In this document: one piece after another, positions 11,926 through 24,100 of the stretch
Layout of the letters: every line of letters begins with the position of its first letter
Position numbering within the stretch: the stretch's first letter is position 1
Source of the DNA: Epiperipatus broadwayi
Lineage: Eukaryota; Onychophora; Udeonychophora; Euonychophora; Peripatidae
Length of the DNA: 64,000 nt
NCBI GenBank assembly: GCA_028023455.1
Contig: JAQFVV010006426.1
Location: 684,001-748,000, forward strand
Direction: 5' to 3'
Program-made: the position numbers and the translations under genes
The notes under the pieces: model-generated
The model's database searches: none
The model's input: only the letters and a program-made list of their open reading frames with translations
Told to the model about the DNA's origin: nothing

Positions 11926-12970
11926 CCATATTTGCACCAAAATAAGACCTAACCAGAAAATAAGACTGTAGTCTAATATTTTAGGGTGCTTATAATATAA
12001 GACCCACCCTGAATATAAGTCCTACTTAAAATCATCAACCAGATGGATGGATTTCGTTTGTCCACTGAAACATATAATAAACATTGAATTATAAAGTAAT
12101 GAACATAAATAAATAAATAATATTATTGACCTTAAAGTTTAAGTAAATGACAATATAGATTATAATTAAGTATTTGTAAATATTCAAGTGGGAGTTTTTG
12201 GATGGGAGATAAATGCCTATGATATAAATATCACAAAAGTTACTGGTGTTGCACAGTAGATCATTTTCATTGGGATTGTCTATTCTCTGAAAAATTACCA
12301 CATGTATGCACAGTCATAGTTTATCCCTGCTAACTTTGTAATGATCCTCTCATTCACTTCAGCTGCTGGGCCCCAAAAAACTGCAACATATCTCACATAT
12401 TTATTGCTCTCCAATTATTGAAAAGAGAATGACATGAATATTAGGTAAACAAAGTTGCAATTCTACTACAATTTTTACAAGTGCAGGCTTGATAATGGAT
12501 AGACATGTTTCTTATAAATCTTCATAATTCAATACATCCTGTGCATTATAATGGATGTACTTAATGTGCTCATGTGAAGTATAGAAACATTTTCTGTGTT
12601 TTTTTTTTCATTGTTTTTGTGTAGACAATCATTCTTAACTGTAAACATTTTTGTTACTATTTGGGTATACATTTTCAGCTGACACTTGATTTAATAGGAG
12701 ATTTAAACAGAATAATATTCAATGGGAAATGGAGCTGCAAGAAATTCAGGCATTGGGGAGTTATGATGATGTTTCAGAAGAAGATGAAGTGAGTGTATTA
12801 GAATAAATGTGTATTTTTGTACTTGAATAAATATAAATTTTTGTACGAATAAATGCAGATTTTTGTGCATGAAAAAACAAGACCTTCTCTGAAAATAATC
12901 CCTAAGCCATCTTTTAGAGCAAAAATTAATATAAAATCCAGTCTTATTTTCAGGGAAACAGAATTTAGTC
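11926..12970. mobile_element. Possible TIR DNA transposon remnant
   Basis: The left side contains AAAATAAGACCTAACCAGAA and AAAATAAGACTG; the complement of the right side contains CCCTGAAAATAAGACTGGA and ATTAATTTTTGCTCTAAAAG. Ends with repeated AAAATAAGAC in inverted orientation are known from widespread non-autonomous DNA transposons. Length about 1.04 kb. A 25-codon acidic frame at 12729-12806 (MELQEIQALGSYDDVSEEDE...) could be a transposase scrap or chance. The superfamily is not determined and no target duplication was found. Confidence 0.4.
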
Positions 12971-13452
12971 ATAGCGGATATTTGGTCATTTTACTAACTT
13001 GGCAGTACATATGTAATTGTGAATTGAAGTGTTATAAATTAAAAATGAAATAAATATCAAAATAATAGCAATCAAAAGGATTCTGGCCAACTGCAGACTG
13101 ATGGTAAATCCAATCCAAGAATAATGACTGAAATGAATGATGAAAGAAGGCCGATGATGCAAATCAACTCAGAAGAGTAAGTGCAATTTAGATATTTTAA
13201 TACATTTTATTGAATGATGATATTAAAAGAGACATTTTATATTTGTCTGCATAGGAATAATTACAAAATATTACAATGTAGATGGGGGTCAAATTACATG
13301 AAATCAAATACATAAAAGATTTGGTAATATCCAAGGTGAGAATGATTAATAAATTATTTAGAAACTAGGATAATAAAGCATATTTAAATAAGATAAACTA
13401 TGAAAATCTATACTGTATGTCAGACACATTTCCTCAATAAAACAGAAATATT

Positions 13453-13550
13453 GTCAAGCATTGGTGGTCAAGAGGTCAGAGACAGCTGCTTTACAAAGAG
13501 TTGTTCCAGGTTAGTGGGTTCGCTTCCCAGCTGATGCTATGACTCATGAG
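13453..13550 (+). repeat. tRNA-derived SINE (family 1)
   Basis: Starts GTCAAGCATTGGTGGTCAAG (A-box region), contains TGGGTTCGCTTCCCAG (B box), and ends GCTATGACTCATGAG followed by an A-rich tail. Flanks share an AAAACAGNNNTATT-like word, probably a diverged target duplication. Confidence 0.8.
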
Positions 13551-13559
13551 AAAAAAAAA

Positions 13560-15210
13560 CAGTGTATTATCATTTCCATCAAAAAAGATCATTTTAATCT
13601 AGTGGGCAGATCATCAGTCATATACTCAGCATTCATGAGCTATGCCTGGATAATGAATAACAATTAATGCTTGGGGTTTTTCAAGTGTCAGATTTTCTGC
13701 ACTCATAACTGTAACAATAATCATATCAGATAAATATATTTATGATTGATACTAATCATTTATTAAACTAAAAGTGTCTAGCCCAGATATAAACCTCAGT
13801 TAAAGATTAATATAATTATTATTTTCAATTATATACATAAACTCATTCAACAATTCAAACTTCATCTTTTTTTCCCCCAAGTGTAATATGTTTCTAAAAT
13901 ATACTTAAAATTTCCTTTCTTCCACACTTTCTTGAAATATATGAATAAAGACATCTGAAAAAGATAATTCCTAAGTAATGCATTTCATGCTGAACCAGCA
14001 CTCACCAGTTGACCCAGATTACAATCTTTTATATATACCTACATCATTTGTTCAATATTTTTCAATACCAAATTATTATATTTTGATATACAAATGTCAA
14101 ATTTTCTGCATTCATAACTTTGATACCAATTATTATTTAAAATTAATTTTCTGATTAAAATAAATGACCAGTTACAAAACTACACTCTATATGCTGCAGA
14201 TAAAGCTATATATCCATACATAAAGGAATGTTACGATATATTATTGAAGTGAATGGTAAACCCAAGAGCTAAATATTTTGGAATTAATTCTCGGTTGAAG
14301 AAAAAAAAACTCATTTCGTTCAGTTGAATCAAGCAATTGAGCTCAATTCACCCTTTGTTGCATGACTTCCTAAGCGATTAACTATACAGATATTCTTTTT
14401 TTTTCTTTCCAAACAATTCCTTTCTATTATGCAGATGATTAAAACATCATCATGGAACAAATTACTATTTCATAATTGTTATTACTATAACAATCATCAA
14501 TACCAATTGATTGAATTCTATGATTAGAAAAACTCTTTATCAAGTGAGATCAGGTATTGAGGTATGTAGATAGGCCATTAATAATTATTCCAATTATATA
14601 CAATTTGTATATATATAAATATTTTAAATCAAAAAAAAAAAGAACAGATAATGGGAAAATATCAAACTATCTACAAGGAAGCATCGGAGAGATCATTATC
14701 TGCAATAATCCATTTAAAAGTCATTCCTTGTAAAGAGGAGTAAAGAAAAATGAATTATTTACCAGACTTGCAAATTTCTATGTGATGAAGGTTGGATTGT
14801 ATTTTTGTCTTTATCCACCAATTTAACAAAAAATTAATGATTACCCAGGTTGGCTATCTAAAAGAAAAATTCTAACCTTGTTTACTTACTCAGCTTAAAT
14901 TTGAATGTAAGCCATAATCACGAATGCACTTTCTCTATGCAAGCAATGTCTTTTTGTATGTATAAATATGTTTATAACTATAAACTGTAAATGAGATTGT
15001 AGACAGCCAAAAAATAGGCTAATACTTCTAATGTGCATTTTAGCATAAATCAGGCCTCATCTATTAGTTCTAAGTCAAAACAACTTCCCAGATGTCATAT
15101 ACTACTGCTCTGTATTTACATGGTGTAAACTACATAAATTTACTTTACAACAGATTTAGTAAATACTTATTTATGATAACCATCCCTTAATAAATACATA
15201 AACAATTGTA
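13560..15210. other. No gene; short dispersed repeats
   Basis: Contains a 45-bp repeat (ATTTCATGCTGAACCAGCAC... at 13984-14026) that reappears inverted at 21416-21462, and a short direct repeat (TTTTCTGCACTCATAACT at about 13690; TTTTCTGCATTCATAACT at about 14102). The rest is AT-rich without coding features. Confidence 0.5.
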
Positions 15211-15216
15211 GTTTAG

Positions 15217-15362
15217 TGCAGTGATATGTAGCAGACTCAGAACTAAAGATTTCCAAGATCAGCTAGCAGCTAAGTAACTAAAAAAACAACTCACTTCAGA
15301 CATAGTGAATGGAATTGTTAAATTCTCAAACTGCCACCAGGGTGCTTAAACAACATGTGATC
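15217..15362 (+). repeat. SINE-like repeat, family 3, copy A
   Basis: Shares GTAGCAGACTCAGAACTAAA in the head and a tail with CTGCCACCAGGGTGCTTAAA followed by ACATGTGATC with the copies at 27926-28105 and (tail only) 17690-17775. The 27.9-kb copy keeps a B-box-like AGGATTGATTCCTAG in its head, which suggests a tRNA origin. Confidence 0.6.
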
Positions 15363-15510
15363 TGATCAAATTATCATATAATAACTTATTTACTAAATAA
15401 TTATTAATCATTTTTATTATGTTAGTATTATATTTATATTTTTTAAATCTTAGATACAGAGGTCAATTATATTTAAAACTCTTTACATATTGTACACAAT
15501 AATCTCATTC

Positions 15511-15720
15511 TTATAATATTAATATCATTTATGTTCTTTATTACTTTTACAATGCTTCATATAGTTGCAACCCATTACTGATGGTTTCAATTGCTCCAAC
15601 AATCTTCTTCAGAACTATAACAAACACAATACAAATACATGAATACAAATATACATCAACATACAATTTCTAAGAAGCATTGTAAAAGTAATAAAGAATG
15701 TAAATGATATTAATATTATA
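15511..15720. repeat. Palindromic foldback element, family 2, copy B (partly decayed)
   Basis: Outer arms match as inverted copies (TTATAATATTAATATCATTT and AATGATATTAATATTATAA; CTTTATTACTTTTACAATGC and its complement). The centre of the right arm is replaced by other sequence. The core word TTTCAATTGCTCCAACAATC links it to the copies at 9.7 and 55.3 kb. Confidence 0.75.
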
Positions 15721-15918
15721 AGGATTTGGCAATGCAATAATAAAAACAAAGTTATAATACTTCATAAAGACTCACATTCTTCTTTTGTTAACCATTTAAT
15801 TATTTCCACTCATGTACACAATCGTATATTTCTCTATTACTCAAAATTACAATTAATATCCTTACATTTCAAACATGGGTATATAATATTTTATAAGCAG
15901 TTAATTTTTTTGTCTGAC

Positions 15919-16027
15919 CTGTATTGTACCATCCCAGCCACCACTAATAAATTGATTAACTTCTTCTGGGTGAAACTGTAAGGCAAAAATCCTCATTCGA
16001 TGACCATCCATAATATCGGGCCTGGTA
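15919..16027 (-). CDS. WD40 gene, fifth exon (last one in the window)
   Basis: The 109-bp exon follows a TTTATTTGATAG acceptor and ends ACAATACAG before GTCAGA. It completes a split Gly codon and encodes 36 residues. GHRMRIFALQFHPEEVNQF gives the GH dipeptide and following strand that open a WD40 blade, and ISGGWDGTIQ closes strand C. It ends in phase 0 in the middle of a blade, so at least one more exon is required. I searched the minus strand down to position 1 and found no convincing continuation, so the next intron is probably longer than 15.9 kb. Confidence 0.9.
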
Positions 16028-16132
16028 CTATCAAATAAAACAACATGAGTTATGCAATAATTGTACTCATATCTTGCATTTAAAGTTAGCTCTCTATAAA
16101 CTTATATTATGTGGACTGTTTATTTTTGGTAT

Positions 16133-16378
16133 TTATCTATTATTAATATTGGTTGCTAAACAATAACCAAGGAAACATTGTGAAACTTAACAGAAAATTA
16201 ATTTTATAAAAATTAATTACAATGCATTTACACAATACAAAATTATAGTTATCTATCTATTATTAATATTTGTTGCTAAATAATATCCAAGAAACCACTG
16301 TAAGACTTAACAGAAAATTAATTTTATAAAAAATAATTAGGATGCATATGCATACTTAATACAAAATTATAGTTAATC
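16133..16378 (+). repeat. Tandem duplication, two units of about 123 bp
   Basis: Each unit runs TATCTATTATTAATATT(G/T) G-rich start, GTTGCTAAA(C/T)AATA, ACTTAACAGAAAATTAATTT, then TACAAAATTATAGTTA. The units differ by point changes and a few indels. Intronic, non-coding. Confidence 0.8.
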
Positions 16379-16473
16379 ATACATTGAGATTACTTAGAAA
16401 TGTAAAATAGAATGACAAACAGGTTTCAAATTTGTTGACTTGTTATAATAATGAAAAAAAGGAAATTGTGAAA

Positions 16474-16567
16474 TGTCAAGTGTCAGTGGCCTAACAGTTA
16501 GCATAACTGCCTTCCAAGCTGCTGGCTGGGTTCACTTCTTGGTCAACGCTTTAACATATATATATAT
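16474..16567 (+). repeat. tRNA-derived SINE (family 1, subfamily with GTGGCCTAACAGTTAGC)
   Basis: Head GTCAGTGGCCTAACAGTTAG serves as A box and GCTGGGTTCACTTCTTGG as B box, ending in a TATATA tail. A 16-bp target duplication with one change (AAAGGAAATTGTGAAA at 16458-16473; AAAGGGAATTGTGAAA at 16568-16583) bounds it. Confidence 0.82.
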
Positions 16568-16583
16568 AAAGGGAATTGTGAAA

Positions 16584-17869
16584 AAATCAAGCCGGTTATT
16601 ATTTTATTTTTTAAAACAAGATTATTACCATAAATAAACAAAAGCATGCTAAAAGATTTTAAAGTAAATATTAATAACACAATTTTTTGTTTAAAATTTC
16701 CAAAAAATACTTTTCTGAACTATAATTAACATATTCACACAGCATAATCTATTGCAGAGCTATTTATTGTATGATTGAAAAAATAACACTAAACATTTAG
16801 CAAATGAGTGAAAAGTAACTGCAGTTATCACAAAATTGAGGACATTAAAATACATAATTATTAGCTTACTACCAGATGCATAGAATTATAAAACAAATGG
16901 ACTTGGCTTCAAAGCATTGAGATGGTTTTTAATTTCAGGTTATTATCTGGATAATATGAAAAATTTTAAAATAATTGCTAAATGTGTAAATGCAAATAAG
17001 GTATATGATGAATATATGCAGAGAAAGTCTTGCAAGGTTTTGTTGTACATAACAAATATAATAAATATATTCGCACACTAAATTTGGATTTTTCTTTGGG
17101 ACAACATTGACTAGGTAACTTAAAAAAATTGACTTACTTGGAAAGATGGCATTATAAGTTCTAAACATACATCAGAGAGTAATAGTTTCACACAAGCACT
17201 AATGAGAGAATTAAAAAATGTAATCCAGTTTGATCAGATATTGTAGAAGCCATATCATTACCATCTACACCATGCAGAAAGTTTTGTGATAATGTTAGAT
17301 AAATACTAAGTTATGACATACACACATATCACAAAATTTAAGTTAAAAGTGATCTAGAAATTAACCAACAAAAATAAAAACATTGTTTAAATCAAATAAG
17401 CCAATTAATAAGATTTTAATGCATTATGTTGTGAGGTGATAATATCTCCCAGAAAATAAATGACTTCTATGGTACATATAGTTTCTCATATATTTTTAGA
17501 GTCATTTTAAGTCATTGTGATTTCAGATCATCATTGGTTACAAAATATTGATGCAGAAGACTAATCTCTTCTTTGTAATATCTAATTATAGATAAATTCA
17601 AGAAGAGTAAAGAAAAAGAATTGTGTTAATTAAAATGAAAAATTATTTAATTGGATAGAACTATGAAGTGTCTTAGATTGTTCAAAAAAGACAAGTGTAA
17701 AGTTTGGGAAGAAAATGCTAAAATACTCAATCTGCCACTAGAGGGCTTCACTGTCACATGATCCTTAAAATTAATCATACAGTTATAGATAAACATGTAT
17801 AGGCAAAGAAGATTAGTAAACAATGGAGATAATTAATTTTAAGTTAGGGGAAGGTGACTTCCCTTAGTC
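16584..17869. other. No gene; tail of SINE-like family 3 at 17690-17775
   Basis: The phrase CAATCTGCCACTAGAGGGCT followed by a CACATGATC word matches the tail of the family 3 repeat seen at 15.3 and 28.1 kb. Nothing else was recognised. Confidence 0.45.
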
Positions 17870-18310
17870 ATATATTATTAAAAATCATTGTTTCTTGGTT
17901 TAAATTCTTAATATCTAATTGAAAATCAATCCTTTTAATTTTTTCATTTGAAAATAGAAAATGTTGACCGGAAGATAAAGACTTCCTTCAATAATTTATA
18001 GCTAAAAATCACTGTTTCTCCTTTTAGATTTTTAATATTTAATTGAGAGCTCTTTCAATATTTTTAGTCTATTTTCAAAACCTTTGGAAAATGACAAAGA
18101 AATGTCATTTTCAAAAATTTTGAGAATGACACAAAAATGTCATAAAGGATGTCTACTAAATATTAAGAATAACAAAAGAAAAAAATAGTGATTCTTAATA
18201 AAATATTAGTACTTTTTGAAAAGGGATGTAAAAATATCAAAAGCAATCTCAACTAAATGTTATGAATCTAAAGGAGAAATGATGATTCTTCATTTTATAT
18301 TATAAGAGAA
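17870..18310. repeat. Compound direct and inverted repeat
   Basis: The words AAAAATCATTGTTTCT and AAAAATCACTGTTTCTCC occur twice directly (17880, 18003). Reverse-complement versions (AGAAAAAAATAGTGATTCTT, GGAGAAATGATGATTCTT) follow at 18178 and 18272, each linked to a TTTAATATTTAATTGA-like or complementary word. This is a multi-unit foldback, not coding. Confidence 0.6.
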
Positions 18311-18659
18311 AATCTGTAATTTCCTCCATTATAATTAAGTATCTCCATTCTTCATTAATCTTCATGATCTACATTACAAATATATTGTAAAGTATATAAA
18401 AGATATCCCTGAGGTGAAGTGAGAAGAAAGAAAAAGAAACGGATTCCATAGGTTGAATATTAGTTGGTTATATGTAAAAGAAGAAGAAAGAGAAAATTAT
18501 TATAAATTACTAACATTTAAGTTGATGTTTTGAAAATATGAAGCTCATCAGAGAGTCCATAACATACTATTTATACTATCATGCATATAATGAGTAAAAT
18601 TTATGAATGCTTTATATGCATATGCATATAGTAATGGCAATATTTGTGTGTATGATTGA

Positions 18660-18745
18660 ATATCACATGATCACCATTTCAACTCTGGCTTGCACCGAGT
18701 GGCATTATTGTATGGAGAGTTTTGCCTGTTTTAATGATTGAATAG
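18660..18745 (-). repeat. Foldback element fragment, CTCCATACAGTA family
   Basis: Only the outer end words remain: ATCACATGATCACCATTT joined to CTGGCTTGCACCGAGTGGCA, then TGTATGGAGAGTTTTGCC. The internal part of the family is missing, so this is a deletion derivative. Confidence 0.7.
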
Positions 18746-19955
18746 TACGACTATAATTAAAATGAAAATATAAAGCTTAAATACTTTAAATAATCAAATT
18801 TCAAAACTGGTAAACTAACAAGTGAGATAATATTAAAATATATGATCTAATATTTTCATAAATATTATATGATGAAAATTAAATGATTGCCTTATCTGAT
18901 AATACAGATAAAACTATCCAATTGAAAATTATAAATCAACCTTCATCAACTTTGGAATTAAACTTTATGGCAAGTGAAACAATAAAAATTTAATTCTTAT
19001 TTATAAACAATCAAGAATCTGTGATCAGATAATGACCAGATAGCTTTAATTAGTGATGGTACCTGTGAGAAGTTTTCGGAAAGTTTTCTGAGCAAAAATT
19101 ATAAGTGAAAACTGTTATTGACAATATGAAACTTATCTATGTCTGCTGAAGCCTTTGTTACAAATCTACTTAATACAAATTGATGTCTACATCAAGGAAA
19201 ATTATTTTTTCTTACTAATTAATAAATATGAAATGCAAGAATATCTGTACTTCTAGACTAATAATCAAGAAAAGAAAAGAGAGAAGTAAGCTGAAATCAA
19301 TGCTGAATACAAGAAATTTAAATTTGCACATATGGAAGGATCCCACACCAGTGCCACCTAAGAATCTTACCTGGATAATATCCCCTGAGTCTCTATGAAT
19401 TTTATTTTAAAGTTACCCAAACAGATCATCCTAGAGAACTAAAACAAATAAAATAGAAATATACAAAATAACTGAAAGATAATAATAAAAAAGCAAAAAA
19501 GAAAACAGACAAGCAAAACATTTATATATTCAATTTTGAAATGACTTGACTGTGTTTAAAAATTATATTTATCATGTGTCATGCTTATAAAATATTTTAA
19601 AGTGTTTTTTGCATACATAGTTAAAATGATATGATTTTTGTGTCTCTGGCTGAATTATAAAAGGTAAGCCTGTCATTAGCTTATTATAATTTACTTAACC
19701 CTAAACATATTAGGGACTGACAAATAATCCCTCACTAATAAATTATTTTTAACACACACACATATATATGTAGGTTGTGTTCAATACTAGATATGATGCA
19801 TTATTTTTGCCTTTCAGGATGCATTAATATTAAAAATATATCTTTATTATGTATGTATTTTATGATTTAAAATATTGTAATTTCAGATTTTTTTTCTTCA
19901 CTATTAATAATTATGTAAGATTTAATACGCTTGACGTATATAGTGAAATTAAATT
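18746..19955. other. No gene seen
   Basis: AT-rich intron sequence with a (CA)n(TA)n patch near 19753. No repeats or coding motifs recognised. Confidence 0.45.
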
Positions 19956-19983
19956 CATAAAAAATTACACTAATATTTCTTAA

Positions 19984-20023
19984 GGCTAAGCGCTTTCAGA
20001 GCATTCAACTCCATATTCATAGC
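19984..20023 (-). other. PLE tail hairpin followed by GAAA (hammerhead-like half motif)
   Basis: Minus strand: CTATGAATAT, stem GGAG, loop, stem CTCT, then GAAAGCGCTTAGCC. The outer GGCT at the 5' side can pair with AGCC at the end. The palindrome at 59.2 kb has the same layout with a different stem (GGGAC/GTCCC), so base pairing is kept while the bases change. PLE termini are known to carry hammerhead ribozymes; this one lacks an exact CTGATGA. Confidence 0.5.
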
Positions 20024-20079
20024 CTCCAAACCTAATAATTTATGCAAATCTATGCAAGCTCATTTATATTGTCCATCTC

Positions 20080-20377
20080 TTTGATATAGAAAAGCATGTA
20101 TCCTTCCTGTTTATTGCCTTCAAGTCTCTTGCTATATACCATGCTTCTTTCACCTTCCTTTTGATGTCATTTCTTTCAGTGGAAATTATTTTAGCACATG
20201 CAGGTTCAAGTTCATGATTAGCCTCTTTTTGGTGGTCCACAAATACTGAGCTGCCTTCATTTCTGCTTAATACTCTTTTGCATTAAGTATTTGTGTTGAG
20301 CTACTCTATTGTTTATAGTGGCCCGGGTCTCACCATAGTATACTGCTCCACAGTTAGCCTGAGGGCATGCCATCTTT
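20080..20377 (-). pseudogene. GIY-YIG endonuclease domain of the PLE, frameshifted
   Basis: Continuing from the RT in a shifted frame, the sequence reads KMACPQANCGAVYYGETRA, with VYYGET as the family's YIGE-type motif, then NNRVAQHKYLMQK, where the Arg and His are the conserved pair. A second frameshift leads to a segment with SSVFVDHQKEANHELEP and ISTERNDIKRKVKEAWYI, the C-terminal helix. In functional PLEs this nuclease nicks target DNA for priming. The frame breaks show this copy is inactive. Confidence 0.82.
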
Positions 20378-21187
20378 TTACACCACATGTGGTGTTGATT
20401 GTATGTCAATCTTATCCTTAGAATTGTTAATAATTCTATTAGTGTTAGGAGGGGTTCGAAAACCTACTGTGAATTCATTCTGTAATTTTTTGACTAGTTC
20501 TTTTGCAATATTAGGTATGTATGGCAGACATATATGTTGTTTTTTGTCCTTTCTTGGTTTAGTTATGTTTTCATAAAATGTTTTGATTCTTTTATTGATG
20601 GTTTTTAAATCATAACCAACCTTCATTAGATCACTAATATACTGGTTAATATTTATTCTTCTTTCCTCTTCATATTTGCATAAATGGTAATTCCTGGACA
20701 AAAAGGCAGAAAGCCCTGCCAATTTGTGGGCTTTGGGAGTTTTGAAGTTAGTATGGATGTATCCTCTAATGTTTAATGGTTTTACTTTCATATTGTAATT
20801 AAAACATCTGTGCATTCTCTTTATTATTAAGTCCAAGTAATTAATTGTATTCAACTCATTCTCTTCAGTGCAGTTAAATATCAAGTTGGTATGTGCCTGC
20901 ATTTCATCCAGAATGGCTGTTATTATTGGTTTAGGTGCTGCGATGAATATGTCATCTACATACCTACAATAAATTATTCCATTTATTTGTTCTTGGAACT
21001 TCGATATAATCTGTTTTTCAAAATAACCGATAACAATACTAGATACAATGCCACTCATGGGCAGTCCCATGGGCCATCCATTATTCATCCTATACCATTT
21101 ATATTCAAACATCGCAAGTATATTCTCGATTGACAAATTTTGATGCCCATAAGTAAAAGGTGAATCCAGTTTTTTTAACATAATCAT
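20378..21187 (-). CDS. Penelope-like reverse transcriptase, truncated
   Basis: A 269-codon open frame encodes a reverse transcriptase lacking its N-terminal fingers. Residues 38-49 (GWPMGLPMSGIV) are RT motif 4, 74-82 (CRYVDDIFI) the catalytic YVDD box with both Asp intact, and 115-120 (INYLDL) motif 6. The thumb follows at 137-160 (PLNIRGYIH, then PKAHKLAG) and ends in FRTPPNTN and STPHVV, the usual junction into the nuclease. The frame then hits TAA one codon before the nuclease should begin. The Met at residue 1 is internal to the family, not a natural start. Intact catalytic residues suggest fairly recent insertion, but without the missing parts it cannot act alone. Confidence 0.85.
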   Translation of the reverse strand: MIMLKKLDSPFTYGHQNLSIENILAMFEYKWYRMNNGWPMGLPMSGIVSSIVIGYFEKQIISKFQEQINGIIYCRYVDDIFIAAPKPIITAILDEMQAHTNLIFNCTEENELNTINYLDLIIKRMHRCFNYNMKVKPLNIRGYIHTNFKTPKAHKLAGLSAFLSRNYHLCKYEEERRININQYISDLMKVGYDLKTINKRIKTFYENITKPRKDKKQHICLPYIPNIAKELVKKLQNEFTVGFRTPPNTNRIINNSKDKIDIQSTPHVV

Positions 21188-24100
21188 GCTATAGAATCAG
21201 GTTGAACAAATTTAAATACACACAGATGTGTGCACAAATGTGATAGTAAAATAAACATAAACGACATGTAGGAACTAGGATGAATAAAGATAGACATAAA
21301 TTCAAGATTAATAGTAATATTTAAATATAAGTATAATGTATATATTTAAGCTAGATGTGAAAAAGATAAATGATCCCTACTATATGTATTTCCTGCTAAA
21401 CCAGCAATCATTAGTGGATGATAATCTGGACCAATTGATGAGTGCTGGTTCAGCATGAAATCATATATTGGAGTATCATTTTTCACATGTATGTGGTCAT
21501 ATGTATTTGTTATATAAGATTGGATGACTGAAGGTAGTTTGAAATCCATGTTCAAATCCTATCTAAGATTAATAGTAGTAAGTTTAATTATTGCTATATA
21601 AGATAGGCAAATATAACCTAATTATTTTTGTAACTTTTATGGTACAGCAGGTTGCATAATGATGAACATTCTAGGTAGAATAAAAGAGAAATGAAGTTGA
21701 TATAAGACTTGGGATTTTGTGCAAGATCTGAACCACAAAGATGGAGGCAAAATGGTTATCTGTTTAAATTAATTAATAATTTTTTAAAAAAGGGAGGAGG
21801 GGGGTTGTGCTGTAAGTATAATCTGTTCACTCTGGATAGCAGCTCATATTTATTAAAAAGGTGCTAATATGCATATAGATTTATGAAGCTATGCATGTGA
21901 TAAATAACAAATGTGCCACTCTGTAATGATGTTATAACACCATCCATGGTAAAGATATAAACAGTCTCACTTCTGAAATAACATTATTATCATTCATATC
22001 TGCTTTCATACAATGGAAACCTCTAATTTTCCCAGATAGTGAACTCCTGATTCAATAGCTTCAAACTTTCTTAAGAAATGATTTAAATATTGTGCATAAT
22101 CAAACTTATTTTTAAAAATTTCTTAATATAAATCCGAAAATATGAATTTAAATACTGTAAAATAATTACAGCCAATTTCTATTCTATGCATACTCTCAAA
22201 TTGAGATGTTATAACCAACATACTTGTTTTGTAGATGTGAACACCATACTGTTAAAGTGATGCACAGACACACTTTTTGTTACTGCCTATCATATAGACA
22301 TATAACATTTCTCACATTAGAAACATAAGCTAGAAGCAATATGCTTTACTTTTCAAGTGTAATTTTGATAGTTGCATGTACTATTTAAATTATAAGGGTC
22401 AATAGGCTCTCATCGTATGAATAAATATAGGGAGATATCACTAAATTAATAGCACATATGGTAACAAGAGGTATTTATCAACTATCCATATTTATTGTAA
22501 GCAAAATATCAAACAATTAAAACACCATAACAGAATGAAGAAAGGAAATTAAAAATTTAATTTGCATCCAAAGTAGACTAATTAAAAATTCTTATTGAAA
22601 TTTTATCAGTAGCAATCTAGTTAGAAAAATTCAAACTCCTGCAATGGAGAAAGAAAGTGCTTATTGAAATTATGTTTGTGCTAAATTGCTTAAAATTATG
22701 TTCTATGGATAAATCATTTTTTGTTTTATATCAGTATTGCCTTTGTTAATTAATTTTGGGATCAGTTTTGATTTGGATAGTATACTTCTTGACTGGATGG
22801 AATTTATATATAATAAGATTGTGTTGGTAGGATAAGGATATTTGGAAATGATTATATTCAACCAAGTGAAGTACCAGGTGAGAAGATGAAATAACCCATC
22901 TTGAAAGACCAAATCAATATTTTTTATGCATTTATAAATTATTGGCTGGATTATTTGTATTACAATACACACATATTAACAAGTGAGGAGTCATAGGCCA
23001 AGACTGCTACAATAGTAAAAATCATCTGTAATCACACATATACCTATGATCATCAATTGTTTGTGATATAATCATCTTTATGTTATTTTTATTAAACTAA
23101 GGAAACAATAAGGTATGCTGCTATTTGACTCAGGTTACTACCAATAGTGTTTGATGATAATAATCATCATCATCAAGTGATTAGTTACCCACTTCAGATC
23201 TATGACAGTGACGTGAATAGATTTTTACTGCTCAACCAATTCTAATGGTTTAATCAACAAATGGCCAAGCTATTAGCCCTAACAGAACAACAACATGGCT
23301 TTAGTTCTGCTTATAAAAGCAACTATCAAATAAAAGTAAAAATGAAATAAAAAATTAGGACTCTATTTTTATTATGAAAGAATGAAGTATTGTGCAGAAT
23401 ACAGAATTGTCTCGTAGAGAGATGCTTGAGCACTACTAATCTTTTTTAATCTCGGTGTTGGTAATTGTCTGTTGCATCATATCAAATAATTGACCCATTG
23501 TTTAAACATCTAAAAAATTGATATTTCTTGGAGAAAATTTAAGAAAATTTTCATGAATATGAGAAGCTCCTAACAAATTGTAAAATACAATCAAAACTAA
23601 GATAAAATCATCATACAATAATATCTGTAGTGTAATAAAGGTGATCTGAAAAATGCATTTGAATGATTCGTGCAGAGCGGGATTGTATAGCACAAAGAAA
23701 TTGTTTGTATAGATCACTTGTAAATAAATAACAATCACTGAGGCGTATGGATGACATGTATTATCTATGTGTAGGAGTGGAATATTCAAAAAGATTGATC
23801 AGGAAATTTAAAATAAAAAATTAAAAAAAACCTCAGTATGACAAGTATACTGGATCATGAATTGAGAACTGAAGGAGATCTAATGTAGGTTTTATATCCA
23901 TACTTTTTGTTTATGAAGTAGCATGTGTACAAAAATAATCTGATATGATGTGAAATACAGAATATCAAGACTGCAGTTGGTGAAGAAAATTATAGAATTG
24001 CTGATTTAATAATAGCACTAGGAATTAATTAGATGCAAGACCTCCTAGAGTTGGTCTATTATTTATGTGATGAAAAAACCATTTCTAATTTGTTCTAAGG

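Larger units (their letters stand above)
19960..21187 (-). mobile_element. Penelope-like retroelement, 5'-truncated copy
   Basis: Contains, 5' to 3' on the minus strand, an RT domain (21187-20378), a GIY-YIG nuclease region (20377 to about 20080) and a 3' tail with a hairpin next to GAAA (20023-19984). PLE proteins normally start well before the point where this one begins, so the N-terminal part of the RT and everything upstream are missing. The sequence upstream of 21187 does not read as PLE. One frameshift separates the two domains and at least one more lies inside the nuclease. It is the best preserved of several PLE pieces in the window. Confidence 0.87.

Noticed and set aside
12703-13053. 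Overlapping 89- and 66-residue frames on opposite strands
   Set aside because: They lie in the end of a putative TIR element and show no protein motif; overlap on opposite strands is typical of chance frames.
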